Of a stretch of 64,000 nt of DNA, positions 53,381-62,740 are shown piece after piece. The stretch is from JAHBNG01 sp039028975. GTDB taxonomy: Bacteria; Chloroflexota; Anaerolineae; Caldilineales; Caldilineaceae. Every line of letters starts with the position of its first letter. Within the stretch, counting starts at the first letter, position 1. Location of the stretch: the NCBI GenBank assembly GCA_039028975.1, contig JBCCHB010000087.1:1-64000 (forward strand), in the 5' to 3' direction. The position numbers were made by a program, and so were the translations under genes. The notes under the pieces were generated by a model. That model made no database searches and was not told where the DNA came from. It was given only the letters and a program-made list of their open reading frames with translations.

Positions 53381-54355
53381 TTACCTCATTTCTCCAACCA
53401 CGCTGCGCCAATAGTCAAGCAGGTCGCGGAGTGTTTCATCTAAATTGTATTGGGGTTTCCACCCTGTTGCTTCTATTAGTCGACGGTTATCACAGAGACT
53501 TACAGGTACATCGCTAGGGCGCAGACGATTGGTGTCAACCTCTACACAAACAGGCGTTTGGGATAACCCCATTAGCGTATCTAGTAGATGCTGTATCGTG
53601 CAGCTTTGGCCACGCCCTACATTGTAAACTTCTCCAGCTTCCCCCTGGGTAATCGTCAACCAGTAGGCCCGAATCACATCACGCACATCCGTAAAGTCAC
53701 GTTCCGTTGTTAGGTTTCCTACCCGAATGATTGGCTCCCGTTGACCGTGCTCGATTTCAGCAATCTGACGAGCAAAAGAGCTTGCCACAAAATCATCGCT
53801 CTGCCCTGGCCCAATATGATTAAAGCTACGTACCCGGATCACTGGCAAACTATGACTGTGCCAATATTGAAGTCCCATCATGTCCTGGGCAATTTTGCTC
53901 ACGCCATAAGGGCTATTTGGGCGGAAAGGCGTCTCCTCATGAATGGGCAATTCATCCGGCCTTACCAGACCATAAACCTCATTAGAAGAGACAATCAACG
54001 TTCGACAGGTTGGCTTGGCCCCGCATAGTCCCACCAAGAGATTGAGTTGGCAATGAATATTTAGCTCGTAGGCTACCCATGGCTGCTGCCAACTACCTCC
54101 CACATCGCTCCAGGCGGCTAGATGGAGCAAATAATCAGGCTGAAGGTCATGGATTAGCTCGCTGACCCAAAGTCCATCCCGCAGATCTCCTTTATATAGC
54201 CGGACTTGGTCTCGCAGATGCTGGATACGGCGATCATGGCGATGAATAATCCCATGGACCTGATGAGACGTTTCATGGCACAGGTATTCGGCAAAATGAC
54301 TTCCTACAAACCCAGCAATACCTGTAATCAAAATCTTACTCAAAATAGTACTCAC
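53381..54355 (-). CDS. NAD(P)-dependent GDP-sugar epimerase/reductase, Rmd/GMD-like
   Basis: 324 residues, extended SDR. TGIAGFVGSH (11-20) binds the cofactor; SSNEVYG (123-129) and Y150-x-x-x-K154 (YGVSK) are the active site. FNHIGPGQSDDFVASSFARQ is typical of GDP-4-keto-6-deoxymannose reductase (Rmd) and related GMD-like enzymes. It likely makes a GDP-deoxyhexose such as D-rhamnose. gmd itself is not in the window, so a GMD-type dehydratase role remains open. First gene of the operon that runs to 48374. It is divergent from the Nnr gene across 178 bases. Confidence 0.83.
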   Translation of the reverse strand: MSTILSKILITGIAGFVGSHFAEYLCHETSHQVHGIIHRHDRRIQHLRDQVRLYKGDLRDGLWVSELIHDLQPDYLLHLAAWSDVGGSWQQPWVAYELNIHCQLNLLVGLCGAKPTCRTLIVSSNEVYGLVRPDELPIHEETPFRPNSPYGVSKIAQDMMGLQYWHSHSLPVIRVRSFNHIGPGQSDDFVASSFARQIAEIEHGQREPIIRVGNLTTERDFTDVRDVIRAYWLTITQGEAGEVYNVGRGQSCTIQHLLDTLMGLSQTPVCVEVDTNRLRPSDVPVSLCDNRRLIEATGWKPQYNLDETLRDLLDYWRSVVGEMR

Positions 54356-54533
54356 TATTTATTCAGGTAGCCATTCTCACCTGTAAGCGTGTCCGGTATA
54401 TAATGATAGAAAGCCAGATAAGAGTTATCTTTTGCGTAGCCAGCTCTAAAAGAGCGTCTCATTATTATAGTTGCTTTCGACTGAGAGCAAAATTTTTCCC
54501 ATCTGTTATATTCCGGTTGTCAAACTATATACC

Positions 54534-56177
54534 ATGAAGCAAATTTCGAATCATGCAAAAGTAGTTACCGTAGCCCAAATGCAGCGGATCGAAAAAGATG
54601 CCGATGCTCAAGGTCATGGCTATGGAACCATGATGGAGATGGCTGGCCAAGCCGTTGCGCAGGCAGTTGAAGAACAATATGTTGGTACCTGCGGCCCTGT
54701 ATTGATTCTGGTAGGGCCAGGAAACAACGGCGGAGATGGCCTCGTATGTGCCTACCAATTACGCACAGTGGGTATTCCATGTCGAGTTTATCTCTGGCGA
54801 AGGTCAACAGCACATACCGACGATGTTGGAGGACATTTGGGCAAGCTGACAGCTGTAGAAATTGAGATTGCCCACGCAGATGCCGATGAGGATTTAAGGA
54901 CGTTGACTACCTGGGTTGAGGAGAGTGAGATAATTGTGGACGCTCTGCTCGGAACGGGGAATCGGCGTCCGATAATCGGTCAATTGGCCTCAATTTTATC
55001 GCTCCTCCAAGCTCATCGACGCTCAAATCAGAACCGTTCGGCCTCTCCAATTCAAGTCGTTGCTGTGGATTGCCCCAGTGGACTCTATTGCGATAGCGGT
55101 GAATTGGATCCGCTAACCTTGCAGGCAGATCTAACTGTGACCTTTGGCTACAGCAAGTGGGGCCATCACATCTTCCCCGGGCTTACGGCTTGTGGCCAAG
55201 TCAATGTTGTCAACATTGGGATACCTGCTGCTCTAGTAGATGAAGCATTGAGGGATGATGGGCAGACCTTCCTCATCCAAAAGTCATGGGTCGAATCGCT
55301 CCTCCCCAAACGAGGAGCCAACAGCCACAAAGGGACATTTGGCAAGGCCATGGCCGCGGTTGGCTGCGTGAACTACCCAGGGGCGGCGTATCTGTCCCTG
55401 GCTGCGGCAGACCGGGTGGGAGCGGGTCTTGTAACGGGAGCTGTTCCCCAATCGATCTGGTCTATTGTGGCAGCTAAATTGGCGGAGCCAACTTGGTTAC
55501 CTTTGCCTGATACATCAAGTGGCCATCTAAAGGCAGAAGGTGTCAGCACCATCATAGATAGACTGCCTGGCTATGATGCGCTACTTTTTGGCTGCGGATT
55601 GGGCCAGACAGCCGATACGCAGTCCTTTATTCAAGCCCTATTAGGCACCAGCAATCTACCGCCAACAGTGATTGATGCAGATGGACTCAATGGATTGGCT
55701 CAATTGGAGATGTGGTCCCAATACCTACCGGCTCAATCCATTCTAACGCCCCATCCGGCCGAGATGTCCCGCCTCTGTAACATGAGCATTGCTGAGGTCA
55801 CAGCCCACCGTTGGGCGTTGGCTCGCACCAAAGCGGCTGAATGGGGGACCGTAATCTTGCTCAAAGGCCCTTATACGGTCATTGCCACTCCAGAAAGGCA
55901 TCTTGCTATCCTACCCATTGCCACACCTGCTCTGGCGACAGCAGGGACAGGGGATATTCTGTCAGGCCTAATTGTTGGTTTACTGACCCAGGGTATGGCT
56001 CCTTTTGAGGCAGCCTGTGCTGCGGCTTGGCTACATGGTCAGATAGGGTTGCGCTGTGAACAGGAAATTGGGGTAGCGGGCGTTATTGCATCAGATCTCA
56101 TTGCTAGGATACCGGCTGAACTTTCGGCAGCACATAAATTTGGCTCTGCCATAGATGGCAACATGTCCATTTCATGA
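54534..56177 (+). CDS. nnr: bifunctional NAD(P)HX epimerase/dehydratase
   Basis: 547 residues from the ATG at 54534; the frame is open to a TTG at 54471, but similarity starts with VTVAQMQRIEKDADAQG. The N-terminal YjeF domain has GPGNNGGDGLV and an Asp-rich active site (VDALLGTGNRRPI). The C-terminal ADP-dependent dehydratase of ribokinase-like fold has ANSHKGTFGKAMAAVG and TAGTGDILSGLIVGLL. Repairs damaged NAD(P)H. Complete in length, no odd features. No clear Shine-Dalgarno site. Monocistronic: a hairpin follows the stop. Confidence 0.93.
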   Translation: MKQISNHAKVVTVAQMQRIEKDADAQGHGYGTMMEMAGQAVAQAVEEQYVGTCGPVLILVGPGNNGGDGLVCAYQLRTVGIPCRVYLWRRSTAHTDDVGGHLGKLTAVEIEIAHADADEDLRTLTTWVEESEIIVDALLGTGNRRPIIGQLASILSLLQAHRRSNQNRSASPIQVVAVDCPSGLYCDSGELDPLTLQADLTVTFGYSKWGHHIFPGLTACGQVNVVNIGIPAALVDEALRDDGQTFLIQKSWVESLLPKRGANSHKGTFGKAMAAVGCVNYPGAAYLSLAAADRVGAGLVTGAVPQSIWSIVAAKLAEPTWLPLPDTSSGHLKAEGVSTIIDRLPGYDALLFGCGLGQTADTQSFIQALLGTSNLPPTVIDADGLNGLAQLEMWSQYLPAQSILTPHPAEMSRLCNMSIAEVTAHRWALARTKAAEWGTVILLKGPYTVIATPERHLAILPIATPALATAGTGDILSGLIVGLLTQGMAPFEAACAAAWLHGQIGLRCEQEIGVAGVIASDLIARIPAELSAAHKFGSAIDGNMSIS

Positions 56178-56178
56178 A

Positions 56179-56219
56179 GAGAATAATCTACCAGAATAAA
56201 ATACTATTGCATTATTCTC
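56179..56219 (+). terminator. hairpin directly after the nnr stop codon
   Basis: GAGAATAAT (56179-56187) and ATTATTCTC (56211-56219) pair perfectly around a 23-base loop, starting one base after the stop codon. No T tract follows, so termination is only possible. Confidence 0.35.
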
Positions 56220-56630
56220 ATCTATGGCCAACCGCAGCACATACATCCCCCAACGTCAAAACAGTTTGTCCCTGTAAAGGATGAAAATAATTGACGTGTG
56301 AATTGTTGAAGATGTGGAATTGTTTGTTACTACGGGTGGTCATTAACCATGTCCCTGTTGAGCTTGCTGATTGCGAGGCACAAGGGCCCAAAAAGTTGAA
56401 TTACGCTCTTCGGGAGGGATACAATTTTAATATTTACGTATAGTTACCCGATAATCAGTAGATCATATAGTCTGCCAGGTGAATTTTGTTCGACTCTTAA
56501 TCCGGTTTAATCTGGAATATCTGGAATATCTGTAATACCCCGTTTTCACAGGGACAAGCACTGTATCTAGCCATATCTGGCCGAACAGATTCGCTGATTA
56601 TCAAAAATATCAATTGAAGCTGAGAATCTT
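56220..56630. promoter_or_regulatory. gene-free leader region of plsX with tandem 9-bp repeats
   Basis: No open frame is supported; rpmF, often found before plsX, is absent. TCTGGAATA occurs at 56511 and 56520 and as TCTGTAATA at 56529, three tandem 9-base units about 95-120 bases before the plsX ATG. Such direct repeats can be activator or repressor sites. A promoter could not be fixed. Confidence 0.35.
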
Positions 56631-57785
56631 ATGAATATTGCATTGGATGTAATGGGGGGAGATTATGCACCACATGAAATTGTTGCAGGTGCCGTGCAGG
56701 CTGCTCGTGAATTTGAAATCTCCCTTACGCTGGTTGGCATCCCTGACACGATAGAGCAGGAGCTAAAAAAGTATGACACCCATGGGCTGGAGCTACCCAT
56801 TGTTCCGGCTAGCGAAGTTATCACGATGGACGACAAACCAGGCAAAGTGATTCGCTCCAAGCCAGACAACTCCATGTCCGTTGCTTGCCGGCTTGTGAAA
56901 GAAGGTCACTCCCAAGGATTTGTTACCGCTGGGAATACGGGAGGGGCTTTGACAAGCGGCATTTTACATATTGGTCGGATTAAAGGTATTATGCGCCCTG
57001 CGCTGATCACCCCTTATCCAACCCTCAAAGGCGCTTGTACCGTACTAGATGTAGGTGCAAATGCAGATACTCGACCAGAGCATATGCAGCAGTTTGCTAT
57101 TATGGGCAGCATCTATGCTGAGCATGTCTTTGATATTGATAGGCCCACTGTTTGCCTCCTCAGCAATGGTGAGGAGGAAGGTAAGGGAAATCAGCTGGTC
57201 GTTAGCGCGTATGAGCTTCTTCAAAAAACGCCTAATATCCGCTTTGAGGGGAATATTGAAAGTAAAGAAGTAACCCAGGGGATTGCGGATGTTGTGGTGA
57301 CCGATGGCTTCACGGGTAACATCTTTGTCAAAACCACTGAAGCGACCGCTCGCATGTTAATGACGGTCATGTTTGAAGAGCTGACGAAAGGCCCCATCAA
57401 TAAAGCGGGTGCACTGTTGGCCCGTTCGGGCATCCGTAAAGCAAGGGAACGATTGGATGATAGTCCCTATGGTGGGGCCGTTCTCTTAGGTCTCTCAGGC
57501 GTGGTAGTGGTTGCCCACGGACGCAGCGACGCAAATGGCATTCGCCACGTCATTCGGATTGCCAAACATGCCATTGAACAGAATTTGACGCAAAAGATTT
57601 CTGACGGGATGAAAGTACTTGCAGAGGCGATGCGCGGCGATGATGCCTCACCAGATAAACAATCCTCAAGCCATGAGCAAGAGACTCAGGATGCTTCATC
57701 CCAAGGTGCTACAACCCAGGTGACTTCAGCCCAGACGACTACAGCCCAAACGACACAACAAGAGAAGGTGAACCCACAAGTATGA
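56631..57785 (+). CDS. plsX: phosphate acyltransferase
   Basis: 384 residues. MNIALDVMGGDYAPHEIVAG is the typical PlsX start. The family blocks RSKPDNSMSVA, FVTAGNTGG, LLSNGEEEGKGN, VVTDGFTGNIFVKTTE and SPYGGAVLLGLSG are all present. Converts acyl-ACP to acyl phosphate for phospholipid synthesis, at the membrane surface. It is about 50 residues longer than usual through a Gln/Thr/Ser-rich C-terminal tail (repeats of T-T-A-Q-T). The stop overlaps the next gene by 4 bases. Confidence 0.95.
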   Translation: MNIALDVMGGDYAPHEIVAGAVQAAREFEISLTLVGIPDTIEQELKKYDTHGLELPIVPASEVITMDDKPGKVIRSKPDNSMSVACRLVKEGHSQGFVTAGNTGGALTSGILHIGRIKGIMRPALITPYPTLKGACTVLDVGANADTRPEHMQQFAIMGSIYAEHVFDIDRPTVCLLSNGEEEGKGNQLVVSAYELLQKTPNIRFEGNIESKEVTQGIADVVVTDGFTGNIFVKTTEATARMLMTVMFEELTKGPINKAGALLARSGIRKARERLDDSPYGGAVLLGLSGVVVVAHGRSDANGIRHVIRIAKHAIEQNLTQKISDGMKVLAEAMRGDDASPDKQSSSHEQETQDASSQGATTQVTSAQTTTAQTTQQEKVNPQV

Positions 57786-58591
57786 AGACCTATCGCAACT
57801 TGGCCCACATTCAAAAGAAAGACAAATTAGGCAAGCGACTCAGCGGCATTAGCCTTGCGGTTCTGGTCGTTGGCATGCTCGTCAGCTTTGTTCCTACCTG
57901 GTATCCACCCGATGTCCCTGGTCAAACAGCTCTAATTCGTTTCTTTCAGGAATACTGGATGACTATTAGCTTTGTTGCGCTTCCGGCTGGCTTTATTCTA
58001 GCCAGCTTGGGTAGTTATCATGTCAACCGCTTTGCTCGCCGCCGTTGGCCCGGCATGAAAGAGTGGCTGCGGCCCGACGAGGTGTTAGAACGGAGCTTTA
58101 AGGGGCTAGATGACAAGTATGCGTACTTTTCCTGGAGCTTACCGGCCAGTTATCTACTCGTCGGACCTTGTGGCATCTTGCTCTTTGCCTTACGCAGTGA
58201 TCGAGGCCGAATTGTGGTCAATGGTGATAAGTGGCGAGAGCCTTTTAGCATCGGTCGCATCTTTACTGTTTTTGCCCGAGAAGGGCTAGGGAACCCCAGG
58301 ATTGAACTGGAGGATCAGACCCAGCGGATTGCTAAATTGCTTGCTGAAGCCACTGAAGAAGAGTCTAACAACACCGATTTTTCCCAAGTACCCATCAATG
58401 GAGCTGCCGTCTTTATTAATCAACAGACAGAGATCGATGCCACCTCTCCCAGTGTCCCGGCTTTGCGACCCAATCAAGTCAAGGCATTTATACGCACACA
58501 TGCCAAAGAGGTACGCTTGCAGACAAGCACGTTGCGAGCGTTGACCCGTTACCTGGAATCACGTAGTGAGCAGAATGATGGTGAGGGATAA
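57782..58591 (+). CDS. membrane protein with NERD-like domain
   Basis: 269 residues. Two membrane helices (about 24-42 and 60-80) are followed by a soluble part. SYLLVGPCGILLFALRSDRGRIVVNGDKW (about 120-150) follows the pattern D/S-h-h-h-G-p-x-G-h-h-h-h-x-x-K of NERD nuclease-related domains. The usual acidic residues are not clearly there, and Arg replaces the Lys. Coupled to plsX by ATGA, so it is probably needed with it. Function unknown. Confidence 0.6.
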   Translation: MKTYRNLAHIQKKDKLGKRLSGISLAVLVVGMLVSFVPTWYPPDVPGQTALIRFFQEYWMTISFVALPAGFILASLGSYHVNRFARRRWPGMKEWLRPDEVLERSFKGLDDKYAYFSWSLPASYLLVGPCGILLFALRSDRGRIVVNGDKWREPFSIGRIFTVFAREGLGNPRIELEDQTQRIAKLLAEATEEESNNTDFSQVPINGAAVFINQQTEIDATSPSVPALRPNQVKAFIRTHAKEVRLQTSTLRALTRYLESRSEQNDGEG

Positions 58592-58605
58592 GAGCGATTC
58601 AAGAA

Positions 58606-59523
58606 ATGGAACCACTGTTCCTGCTATGCCCTATTTGTAGAGAAGCCCTGACCTGGGGGGCCCATAGACTCACCTGCTCATCTGGTCATCACTTTGACCG
58701 GGCACGCGAGGGATATGTCAATCTTCTACAGCTCAAAAGAACGCCTAAGTTTATGGGCGACTCTAAAGTGATGCTGCGGGCCAGGCGCTCATTTTTGGCT
58801 CAAGGACATTACGCTCCCTTGATGGCCAAGATGGCTACGCTAATCAATGGACATATCGCCCGACCAATGGTAGGGACTGAACGTAGTGAACGCGCCTATA
58901 CGCTCTGTGACATTGGCTGTGGAGAGGGAAGCTATACAAACTATGTTGCAAGGCATATTGACAACATTCTTGTGGGAGATGTCGGAGGCAAGAATGAGAA
59001 GGGCAAAAAAAATGGTGTGACGGCAGTGGGTATGGATATGGCCAAAGAGGCAGTACGGATGGCAGCCAAATCGCACCCCTGTCGGTACTTTTTTGTGGCC
59101 GATGTCAATCAGCCGCTCCTCCTAGCCAATCAGTCCGTGGATCTTATCTTGAATATCTTTGCCCCTCGTAATGCTTCTGAATTTGCACGAGTTCTTCATC
59201 ATGATGGTCTGTTGTTCATGGTGATTCCGGCCCCTGATCATCTAGAGTCGTTACGTAGCCGCTTTAGCCTACTCAGCATCCAATCAGATAAAGCCGGGTA
59301 CGTTATCCAACAGATGGCCAGTGCAGGCTTACAGTTGGTCAGCAAATGCCCACTTTCCTTTTCGATGCGGCTCTCGGCTCAGTCCCTACTTGACCTAATC
59401 CAAATGACACCCAATCAGCGGCATCTTGGGGAAGACGCAAAAGCATTAGTCGATACCATTGACGCGCCTTTCTCAACCACAGCCAGCTTTCAATTAATGG
59501 TATTTGCAAGAGAAAGATCGTAA
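58606..59523 (+). CDS. 23S rRNA guanine-N1 methyltransferase, RlmA family
   Basis: 305 residues. The zinc finger C8, C11, C24, H28 (LLCPICREAL...CSSGHHF) is followed by the family signature DRAREGYVNLLQLKR and MLRARRSFLAQGHY, which define RlmA-type enzymes methylating G745 or G748. SAM site: DIGCGEGSYT. About 15 extra residues (GGKNEKGKKNG) are inserted between beta strands 1 and 2. RlmA-I and RlmA-II cannot be told apart here. Starts 14 bases after the NERD-like gene, in the same operon. Confidence 0.88.
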   Translation: MEPLFLLCPICREALTWGAHRLTCSSGHHFDRAREGYVNLLQLKRTPKFMGDSKVMLRARRSFLAQGHYAPLMAKMATLINGHIARPMVGTERSERAYTLCDIGCGEGSYTNYVARHIDNILVGDVGGKNEKGKKNGVTAVGMDMAKEAVRMAAKSHPCRYFFVADVNQPLLLANQSVDLILNIFAPRNASEFARVLHHDGLLFMVIPAPDHLESLRSRFSLLSIQSDKAGYVIQQMASAGLQLVSKCPLSFSMRLSAQSLLDLIQMTPNQRHLGEDAKALVDTIDAPFSTTASFQLMVFARERS

Positions 59524-59535
59524 GGAGAATAGACC

Positions 59536-60783
59536 ATGTCGCTTGACGTTCAAGCAGTACGTAGCCAGTTTCCCGCGTTGCGGGAGCTATTCAATGGAAA
59601 AACAGCGACCTTCTTTGATAACCCTGGAGGAACTCAGTTGCCACAGCGGGTTATTGATGCCATGACAGACTACATGATCCGGCGCAATGCCAACGTTCAT
59701 GGCGCCTTTGAAACGAGCCGCCGTACGGATGAGACCATCGACCAAGCACGCCAAGCATCGGCAGATCTCTTTGGTTGTGCCATGGATGAAGTTATCTTTG
59801 GTAATAATATGACGAGCCTCGCCTTTCAACTAAGCCAAGCATTAGCCAGGGAATTTGGCCCTGCGGATGAGATCATCGTTACGAGGCTAGACCACGATGC
59901 CAACATTGCCCCCTGGGCAAGATTGGCTGAAGATCGAGGCTGCCAGATTCATTATGTAGATATCGATGTAGAGACTAGCACCCTTGATATGGCGGATTTG
60001 CGCGCCAAACTCAATCGCCAAACTCGGTTGCTGGCACTTGGCTACGCCAGCAATGTTAGCGGAACCATCAACGACATCCATACAGCAATTGGTTGGGCCA
60101 AGGAGTACAATGCCTACGTCTTTGTCGATTCTGTCCAGTATGCGCCCCATGGCTTGCTGGATGTACAAGAATTGGACTGTGATTTTATGGCGTGCAGTGC
60201 CTATAAATTCTATGGTCCCCATGCAGGGCTTCTATACGGGAAACGAGAGCATTTGAATCGATTGCGCAGCTACCAAGTGCGGCCAGCCAGCACAACCGTA
60301 CCTGGAGCATGGGAAATAGGGACCAAAAACCATGAGGGATTGGCCGGGGTTAAGGCTGCTATTGATTACATTGCAGAATTGGGTGTTACGTTTGGAACGG
60401 CTGGCGAAGAGTACAGCCGTCGCGATAAGCTCAAGGCCGCGTGGAAGACGATTCACGAATATGAAAAGACCTTGACTCAGAGTCTTATCAGTGGATTAGC
60501 CGCGATTCCGAGCGTACGGCTCTATGGCATCTCGGACAAGGACGCCCTTCAACAGCGAGTGGCAACTGTTTCTATCCGCAAACAAGGAACCACACCAAAG
60601 CAGCTTGCAGAGTTCTTGGGCCAAGAGAACATATACGTCACGTGTGGCAACTTTTATGCATTGTCGCTAACAGAAAGGCTTGGAGTGGAATCTAGTGGTG
60701 GGCTGTTGCGCATTGGATTGGCTCACTACAACACAGTTGAAGAGATCGAACACTTCCTCAATAGAATTGACTCGAATATCTAG
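59536..60783 (+). CDS. cysteine desulfurase-like protein, class V aminotransferase (VC1184 group)
   Basis: 415 residues, PLP enzyme. AAGGAG is 8 bases before the ATG. FFDNPGGTQLPQRV and ANVHGAFETSRRTDE near the N-terminus are typical of the VC1184-like branch. PLP Lys is K224 in SAYKFYGPHAG. VDSVQYAPHG gives the cofactor Asp and His. The only candidate catalytic Cys near the usual place is in YVTCGNFYAL. True desulfurase activity is unproven for this branch. It follows the methyltransferase by 12 bases and closes the plsX operon. Confidence 0.88.
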   Translation: MSLDVQAVRSQFPALRELFNGKTATFFDNPGGTQLPQRVIDAMTDYMIRRNANVHGAFETSRRTDETIDQARQASADLFGCAMDEVIFGNNMTSLAFQLSQALAREFGPADEIIVTRLDHDANIAPWARLAEDRGCQIHYVDIDVETSTLDMADLRAKLNRQTRLLALGYASNVSGTINDIHTAIGWAKEYNAYVFVDSVQYAPHGLLDVQELDCDFMACSAYKFYGPHAGLLYGKREHLNRLRSYQVRPASTTVPGAWEIGTKNHEGLAGVKAAIDYIAELGVTFGTAGEEYSRRDKLKAAWKTIHEYEKTLTQSLISGLAAIPSVRLYGISDKDALQQRVATVSIRKQGTTPKQLAEFLGQENIYVTCGNFYALSLTERLGVESSGGLLRIGLAHYNTVEEIEHFLNRIDSNI

Positions 60784-61007
60784 CGAGGTGCCACTTCAAC
60801 CCCACAAGATGCACAGCCAGAGGTATGTATTGGTAGATCAAACGACCTGATTGGCTTGCCAAAGCGCCCTACCGCCTAGCCATAGTGCATATTGCACAGT
60901 CAAGAGTATTTAGCCGAATTCATTATGCTAACTGCCAAAAAGAATCCTGGGAAACAACGTGCAAACCGCACAATGAAAGAATCAGCAAAGTCCAGTATAA
61001 TTTGGGC
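60784..61007. other. gene-free stretch
   Basis: No frame was seen. A small palindrome GTGCA-tat-TGCAC is at 60885-60897. A perfect -10 box TATAAT is at 60996-61001, with only a weak -35 (ATGAAA), and seems to drive the region that follows. Confidence 0.35.
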
Positions 61008-61195
61008 AGATATGGGATTTACTGGGGAGCTAAATTCCATATTGTTTAGTAAACGCATAGCATAGTTTCTTAGAATATCACGGGTTTACTAAAGCACATA
61101 CCCTCTAGAATTACCCTCAATCTACCCTCTTTTGGATTTTCCTCCTTATCTTGAAGCCACCGTCGGAGCAATTTAACCGGCGGTGGACTTTTTTT
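61008..61195 (+). ncRNA. candidate structured RNA or leader, about 190 nt
   Basis: Bounded by TATAAT (60996-61001) and the intrinsic terminator at 61157-61195. No open frame of note on the plus strand. GTTTAGTAAAC (61044-61054) can pair with GTTTACTAAAG (61084-61094) over 10 bp around a 29-base loop. A C-rich middle with three CCCTC-type repeats (61101-61131) follows. Size and boundaries fit a small RNA, or a terminating leader for DUF1499, whose ATG is 100 bases beyond. No known RNA family was recognised. Confidence 0.3.
61157..61195 (+). terminator. intrinsic terminator
   Basis: CCACCGTCGG (61157-61166) pairs with CCGGCGGTGG (61177-61186), 10 positions with one G-T pair, around a 10-base loop, and is followed by TTTTTTT at 61189-61195. 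It stands 374 bases past the desulfurase-like stop. Confidence 0.8.
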
Positions 61196-61295
61196 GTCCT
61201 TAATCACAAGCATATTACAGATTGTGGACCGATTATGAAGTAATATAGTGAAATGAGTAAGAGACACCCCTTCAAATAATCGGGAGATTTCCTTA

Positions 61296-61751
61296 ATGAA
61301 AATTGCGTTATATGTCTTAATTGCTATTCTAATTTTAGCTGTGGCCCTACGTCTACTGATTCCGTTTATGAGTCCTGAACCAGATAATTTAGGCGTGCAA
61401 GAAGGGAAACTGGCATCCTGCCCAGATACGCCGAATTGTGTTAGTTCATTTGCTGCGGGGGGCGATGCGGCCATCGATCCGATCGAATTTACTGGCAGCG
61501 CTGGGGAGGCAAAGGCTTCATTGCTCAACGTTTTGGATGAGATGCCTCGAAGCACCATCCGCACCAACGAGCCGAACTATGTCCGCGTAGTTACCCGTAG
61601 TCCCATTATGGGATACTTAGATGACAATGAATTTCTCATTGATGAAGAGTCAGGCGTGATTCATGTACGAGCGGCGGCTAGGTTAGGTCGCTCAGATTTA
61701 GGCGCAAATCGAATGCGGATTGAGCAAATTCGCCAGCTTATGCAGCCTTAA
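61296..61751 (+). CDS. DUF1499 lipoprotein-like/membrane-anchored protein
   Basis: 151 residues. One N-terminal membrane helix (about 3-24), no lipobox Cys, so probably anchored with its domain outside. LASCPDTPNCVSSFA is the DUF1499 signature with two Cys. RSPIMGYLDDNEF and the closing ARLGRSDLGANRMRIEQIR also match the family. Function of the family is unknown. GGGAG is 9 bases before the ATG. The 3' end overlaps the convergent hydratase gene by 4 bases. Confidence 0.85.
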   Translation: MKIALYVLIAILILAVALRLLIPFMSPEPDNLGVQEGKLASCPDTPNCVSSFAAGGDAAIDPIEFTGSAGEAKASLLNVLDEMPRSTIRTNEPNYVRVVTRSPIMGYLDDNEFLIDEESGVIHVRAAARLGRSDLGANRMRIEQIRQLMQP

Positions 61752-62545
61752 TCAAGCCAAAGCTCCACCGTTCCAAGCTCGCCAAAATCAGCCGCTAGGT
61801 GATCACCTGCCTGAGCTTCATATACGTTCATGCAAACACCTGTCGTAATCAGTTCACCTTGCAGAAGTTGTCGACCATGCTTGGGCAATTCGTTGGCTAG
61901 CCACGCCAGGGCATGAAGAGGATGGCCAAGGACAGCAGCCCCTGTACCTTGGGCCAAAAGGCCGTCATTCACTATGAGTGATACGTTGTGATTGAGTAGA
62001 TCCAGAGTTTCCCATGCAGTAAACGCCTCACCGCCTATCCAGGCACCGTGGATGGCGTTGTCTGCGGCAATTGAAGGTGCACCGACTGCTGCCCAATCTT
62101 CAAAGTGATGGGTGACAATCTCAATACTTGGCAAGAGAGCATCCACATAGGCACCCATCGACTCCGCGACATAGGGTTCTGGAGAAGCAGGGACATTCTC
62201 CTTCATCCGAAAGGTAAATTCGGATTCTATCACCCAGACACGCAATTGGTTCGCATCCAGCCGAGCAGGTGACGAATAGGATGAAAATGAGAGGAGTTGG
62301 CCAAATAGAGGTGCCTCTACATTGAGTAGATTCTGGGCCAAATCGTTTGTGCAGGCGATCTTGTATCCGATTTGCGCACCGCCCTGTCGAGTCAGTAGCC
62401 GCTTCACCAATACATCTTGAATCCTGTAGGCTGTAGCCAAGTCTGGTGGCCGAATAAAGGCCGGAATGGCAGGGATAGTACGGTGATGCAGACGGACCCC
62501 CGTCATGTAATCGCCAGCGTGAATAATCTCTGATAAGCTAAGCAT
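61748..62545 (-). CDS. 2-keto-4-pentenoate hydratase-like protein (FAH superfamily)
   Basis: 265 residues; GGAG is 8 bases before the ATG. GYKIACTN, ESEFTFRM (the metal-binding Glu-x-Glu) and VDALLPSIEIV identify the MhpD/XylJ hydratase group. GAAVLGHPLHALAWLANEL and LLQGELITTGVC complete the site. Hydrates 2-hydroxy-penta-2,4-dienoate-like compounds in aromatic breakdown; related decarboxylases share these motifs. No other meta-cleavage gene is near, so the substrate is open. Confidence 0.85.
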   Translation of the reverse strand: MLSLSEIIHAGDYMTGVRLHHRTIPAIPAFIRPPDLATAYRIQDVLVKRLLTRQGGAQIGYKIACTNDLAQNLLNVEAPLFGQLLSFSSYSSPARLDANQLRVWVIESEFTFRMKENVPASPEPYVAESMGAYVDALLPSIEIVTHHFEDWAAVGAPSIAADNAIHGAWIGGEAFTAWETLDLLNHNVSLIVNDGLLAQGTGAAVLGHPLHALAWLANELPKHGRQLLQGELITTGVCMNVYEAQAGDHLAADFGELGTVELWLD

Positions 62546-62740
62546 GGGAATACTCCATATGAGTTGTTGGGAAGCACCATTCCGACTGAACGATGAATTT
62601 ATCAGCCAAAGTCATTACGTTCTAACAACTTTTCGTGTATAATTTCGTATATAAATTAGGTAGGTCCGTTCCTCTTTTGACAGGGAGCATCTTAGTTTCG
62701 GGGGCATATGTTAGGATCAGCCGACGCGCCCTCGCTCCAA

